From assembly GCA_958430865.1 (NCBI GenBank), contig CAUDNR010000276.1:1-35679 (forward strand): DNA of 35,679 nt, written 5' to 3'. A model generated the notes under the pieces. It made no database searches, was not told the origin of the DNA, and worked only from the letters and a program-made list of their open reading frames with translations. Source of the stretch: Entrophospora sp. SA101. Taxonomy: Eukaryota > Glomeromycota > Glomeromycetes > Entrophosporales > Entrophosporaceae. Shown one piece after another: positions 33,597-35,679 of the stretch; position 1 is the first letter of the stretch, and each line of letters opens with the position of its first letter. The position numbers and the translations under genes were made by a program.

Positions 33597-35566
33597 TTTA
33601 TTTATTTGTAAACAATCTTCAGGAAATCCTAAGATGGTCTCGGAGATCTACGGAACTTGAGTTTTTTCCAGAGTAGGGAGGGGGACAACTTTCTCTCTAT
33701 TACTATTAATATCTTAGTGCGTATTAAAGGAAAAAAAGTTAAGCGTGCTTGCATGTCCCGAAAAGCTCCGTCGGATGTTTTTTAGGTTTTTTTTATGGAC
33801 TACCCCAAATAAGGAAACAATATTTTCTCACCCCACAAAAACTCTTACTAAATCGGGTAAATATTTTACACACCAATCAATTCAATCAATTCAATTCAAT
33901 TTTGTTTATCACTCACTATAACTTTTTTTAAGGTTTATATATTTGTGTACTCCATAATTAATATATATACATATTATTATCGTTCAAAATATTAAGACAG
34001 ATTAGGCAGATTGTTAAACGCCACGATCGCCGATATAATGTGACTGTGATGTTAACGGTTTTAATATGACCCATGCTTTTTTATAAAAAATAATCGGGGT
34101 AACCAATGTATAAATTCAATAAGGTTTAATTTTTTCTCTTCAGTTTTGTTTTTGCTTTGTTGACAAGATTTTCTATTTTTGTTTTGTCTTTTTGTTGTGA
34201 TTGTGATAGGGTGTTATTTCGAGAGGCATTACGCCACCAACCCTTTTGCCATCCTTGACATGCACCGGGCAAGAAAATCACCCATAATTTGCTAATGTTT
34301 AATACGTAAATAATTGTGTGCAAAATAACAATCTATTTTTATTTTGTTAATAGAATCTTCAAGTTTTATTTGCCAATTCTAATAAAAAGGTATCTTTTTT
34401 CACTGATATATATATGTATATACTTCCTGGACAAAGAATCTGGACGTCATAATAAAAAAAATTTAAAAAAATAAATTTTTAAGTAGAAAAATGAAACATA
34501 ATGATGTGTTGTTGTTGATGGATATTACTAAAGAACGTGTTCAACAAATCAATTGCGGCGAAAGTGCCAAACTTTTCACGAACTGAAAATGATTCAAGGA
34601 AAATGATAGAGGAAAGAAAACAAAATCATCAACTACCAAGAATTGTTATCGTAAAGTTCCAGAGTTGATTTTTCCTAATTTTGGGATCTTCTAACAATCC
34701 TGCTTCCGCGAATGCCAAGTAGAAGGAATTAGGAATGAGTTAATTAGCAAATATTGCTTTATTTGCTTCTGTTATCACAATCACAAATATTTGTGGCGTC
34801 TAGCTGTTTGTGGCTTTACGTTTAATACCAGTTTTTCCCATTGTTTTTTGAAATTCAAATTAGGTAACTCAATTTGACTCGGAGTTTTCATTATTAGGTA
34901 AAATTTAGAATTTATCGATAAGGTTTTTATTTAATGTGAGAAAATTTAATTTTTTTGGTAAATCGTTTATCAAAAATTGTAAAGGTGAATGAATTTATTA
35001 ACTAGAGCAATAATAATAATAACAACAATAACAATATTAATAATGACGGTACTAATTAATATATGGAAATATGTATTAATTAATTGCACAACATTCTTGT
35101 CAGCAAAAAAGTAACCAAAATTATAACAATTTCCAGACTATTATTATTTACTATAATTGTTAAATTATTATTATTTATTATCAATCAATAAATGGGAATT
35201 CATTCATTTCGGTCATTTTTCCCAAGAATTATCTAAATATGGTCTATCAGTGTTGGTAGATTTAGCGCCTAAATAACAATAACCGAATAAATTTTTTGAT
35301 TTTGGTTTTTTTGGCAAATCTCAATCACAGATAATGTATTTTGTATGTGTGCACAAATATATAGTAATAGTGTAATTTTTTATTTATGATGATGTGATAC
35401 GTTATCACCATCTTTTGGAGGAAAAGAGAATATAAGCACAGAATTTTATATTTACGATTTTGTCAGCCTCGTTTTTTTTGCCGATTTGGACTAAGGAAAT
35501 TACAGAATAAATATCATTATACATCATTATATATAATTTATAACAGCACATATAAAATCATCATAC
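33597..35566. other. Mostly non-coding right flank
   Basis: No gene is well supported. The strongest candidate is a minus-strand frame at 34126-34323 whose distal part reads LWVIFLPGACQGWQKGWWRN and then a basic, Gln/Lys-rich tail. The Trp/Cys content is unusual for this AT-rich DNA and it could be a last exon, but no upstream exon or clear acceptor was found. Another short plus frame starts at ATG 34491 (MKHNDVLLLMDITKERVQQI) and stops after 31 codons; an EENDSRK-like continuation in another frame hints at a decayed gene. A (CAATT)n-like run lies at 33876-33900. Confidence 0.3.
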
Positions 35567-35679
35567 CTTGTCATTTTTATTATGTGTGGATCCATGTTTT
35601 TTTTCAAAATTTTCGAGTATTGTGCGCATTGTGCGCTTTTTACTCTTTGTCCTGATTTTTTGCTTTATTCCGTCGTTGT
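35567..35679 (-). CDS. Possible exon entering from the right edge (partial)
   Basis: On the minus strand the frame is open from the window edge to AAG at 35567, which is followed by a good GTATGA donor. It reads IRTKSKKRTMRTILENFEKK then HGSTHNKNDK, a basic, helical-looking stretch. No matching downstream exon was found further left and the start lies outside or at the internal Met, so this is weak. Confidence 0.2.

Noticed and set aside
1..35679. tRNA genes, rRNA, CRISPR arrays or bacterial-type operons
   Set aside because: No tRNA B-box with matching A-box was found by eye on either strand, no regularly spaced short repeats with unique spacers, and the gene structure is eukaryotic with spliceosomal introns.

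Overview
The window reads as nuclear DNA of an AT-rich filamentous fungus. My best guess is a Glomeromycotina (Rhizophagus-like) genome. The reasons are: genes split by short GT-AG introns (about 70-290 bp); long stretches of AT-only low-complexity sequence; and relics of the lineage's expanded protein kinase family, which carries a C-x2-C...C-x2-C motif ahead of the kinase domain, mixed with transposon debris. The organism call is an inference from family resemblance, not from a marker gene.

Left third (1-12680). Two intact, convergent, multi-exon genes lie here. The first is a seven-helix PAQR/adiponectin-receptor-like protein (1025-2285, +, 4 exons, 334 aa). The second is a very large kinesin-4-like motor (3164-12271, -, 5 exons, 2836 aa) with an N-terminal motor, more than 2000 residues of mostly coiled coil, a proline-rich stretch and a short conserved-looking C-terminus.

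Middle and right (12681-32172). A segment of about 7.97 kb occurs twice in direct orientation: copy A at 12681-20654 and copy B at 24200-32172. By eye the copies differ by a single T in one homopolymer. Each copy holds an intact seven-exon UNC-50/Gmh1-like Golgi membrane protein gene (259 aa), a divergently placed NmrA-like Rossmann pseudogene with four frameshifts, and relics of a kinase C-lobe, a PIF1-type helicase, a BED zinc finger and a TE-associated family. The 3.5 kb between the copies (20655-24199) holds a kinase N-lobe fragment that starts exactly at the repeat edge, a degraded unknown ORF, a MITE end cut by a 10-N assembly gap, a transposon-like ORF with a stop where the pattern suggests Trp, and a (TTTTATTCG)n minisatellite that runs straight into copy B.

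Right end (32173-35679). This part is mostly non-coding: one complete 223-bp MITE of the same family as the one at the gap, a (TATG)12 microsatellite, and possibly an exon entering from the right edge.

The central question is whether the double 8-kb segment is a real, very recent duplication that gives two functional unc-50 copies, or an assembly/haplotype artefact around the gap. I saw no convincing tRNA, rRNA, CRISPR or operon structure, and no novel defence-type or biosynthetic system.
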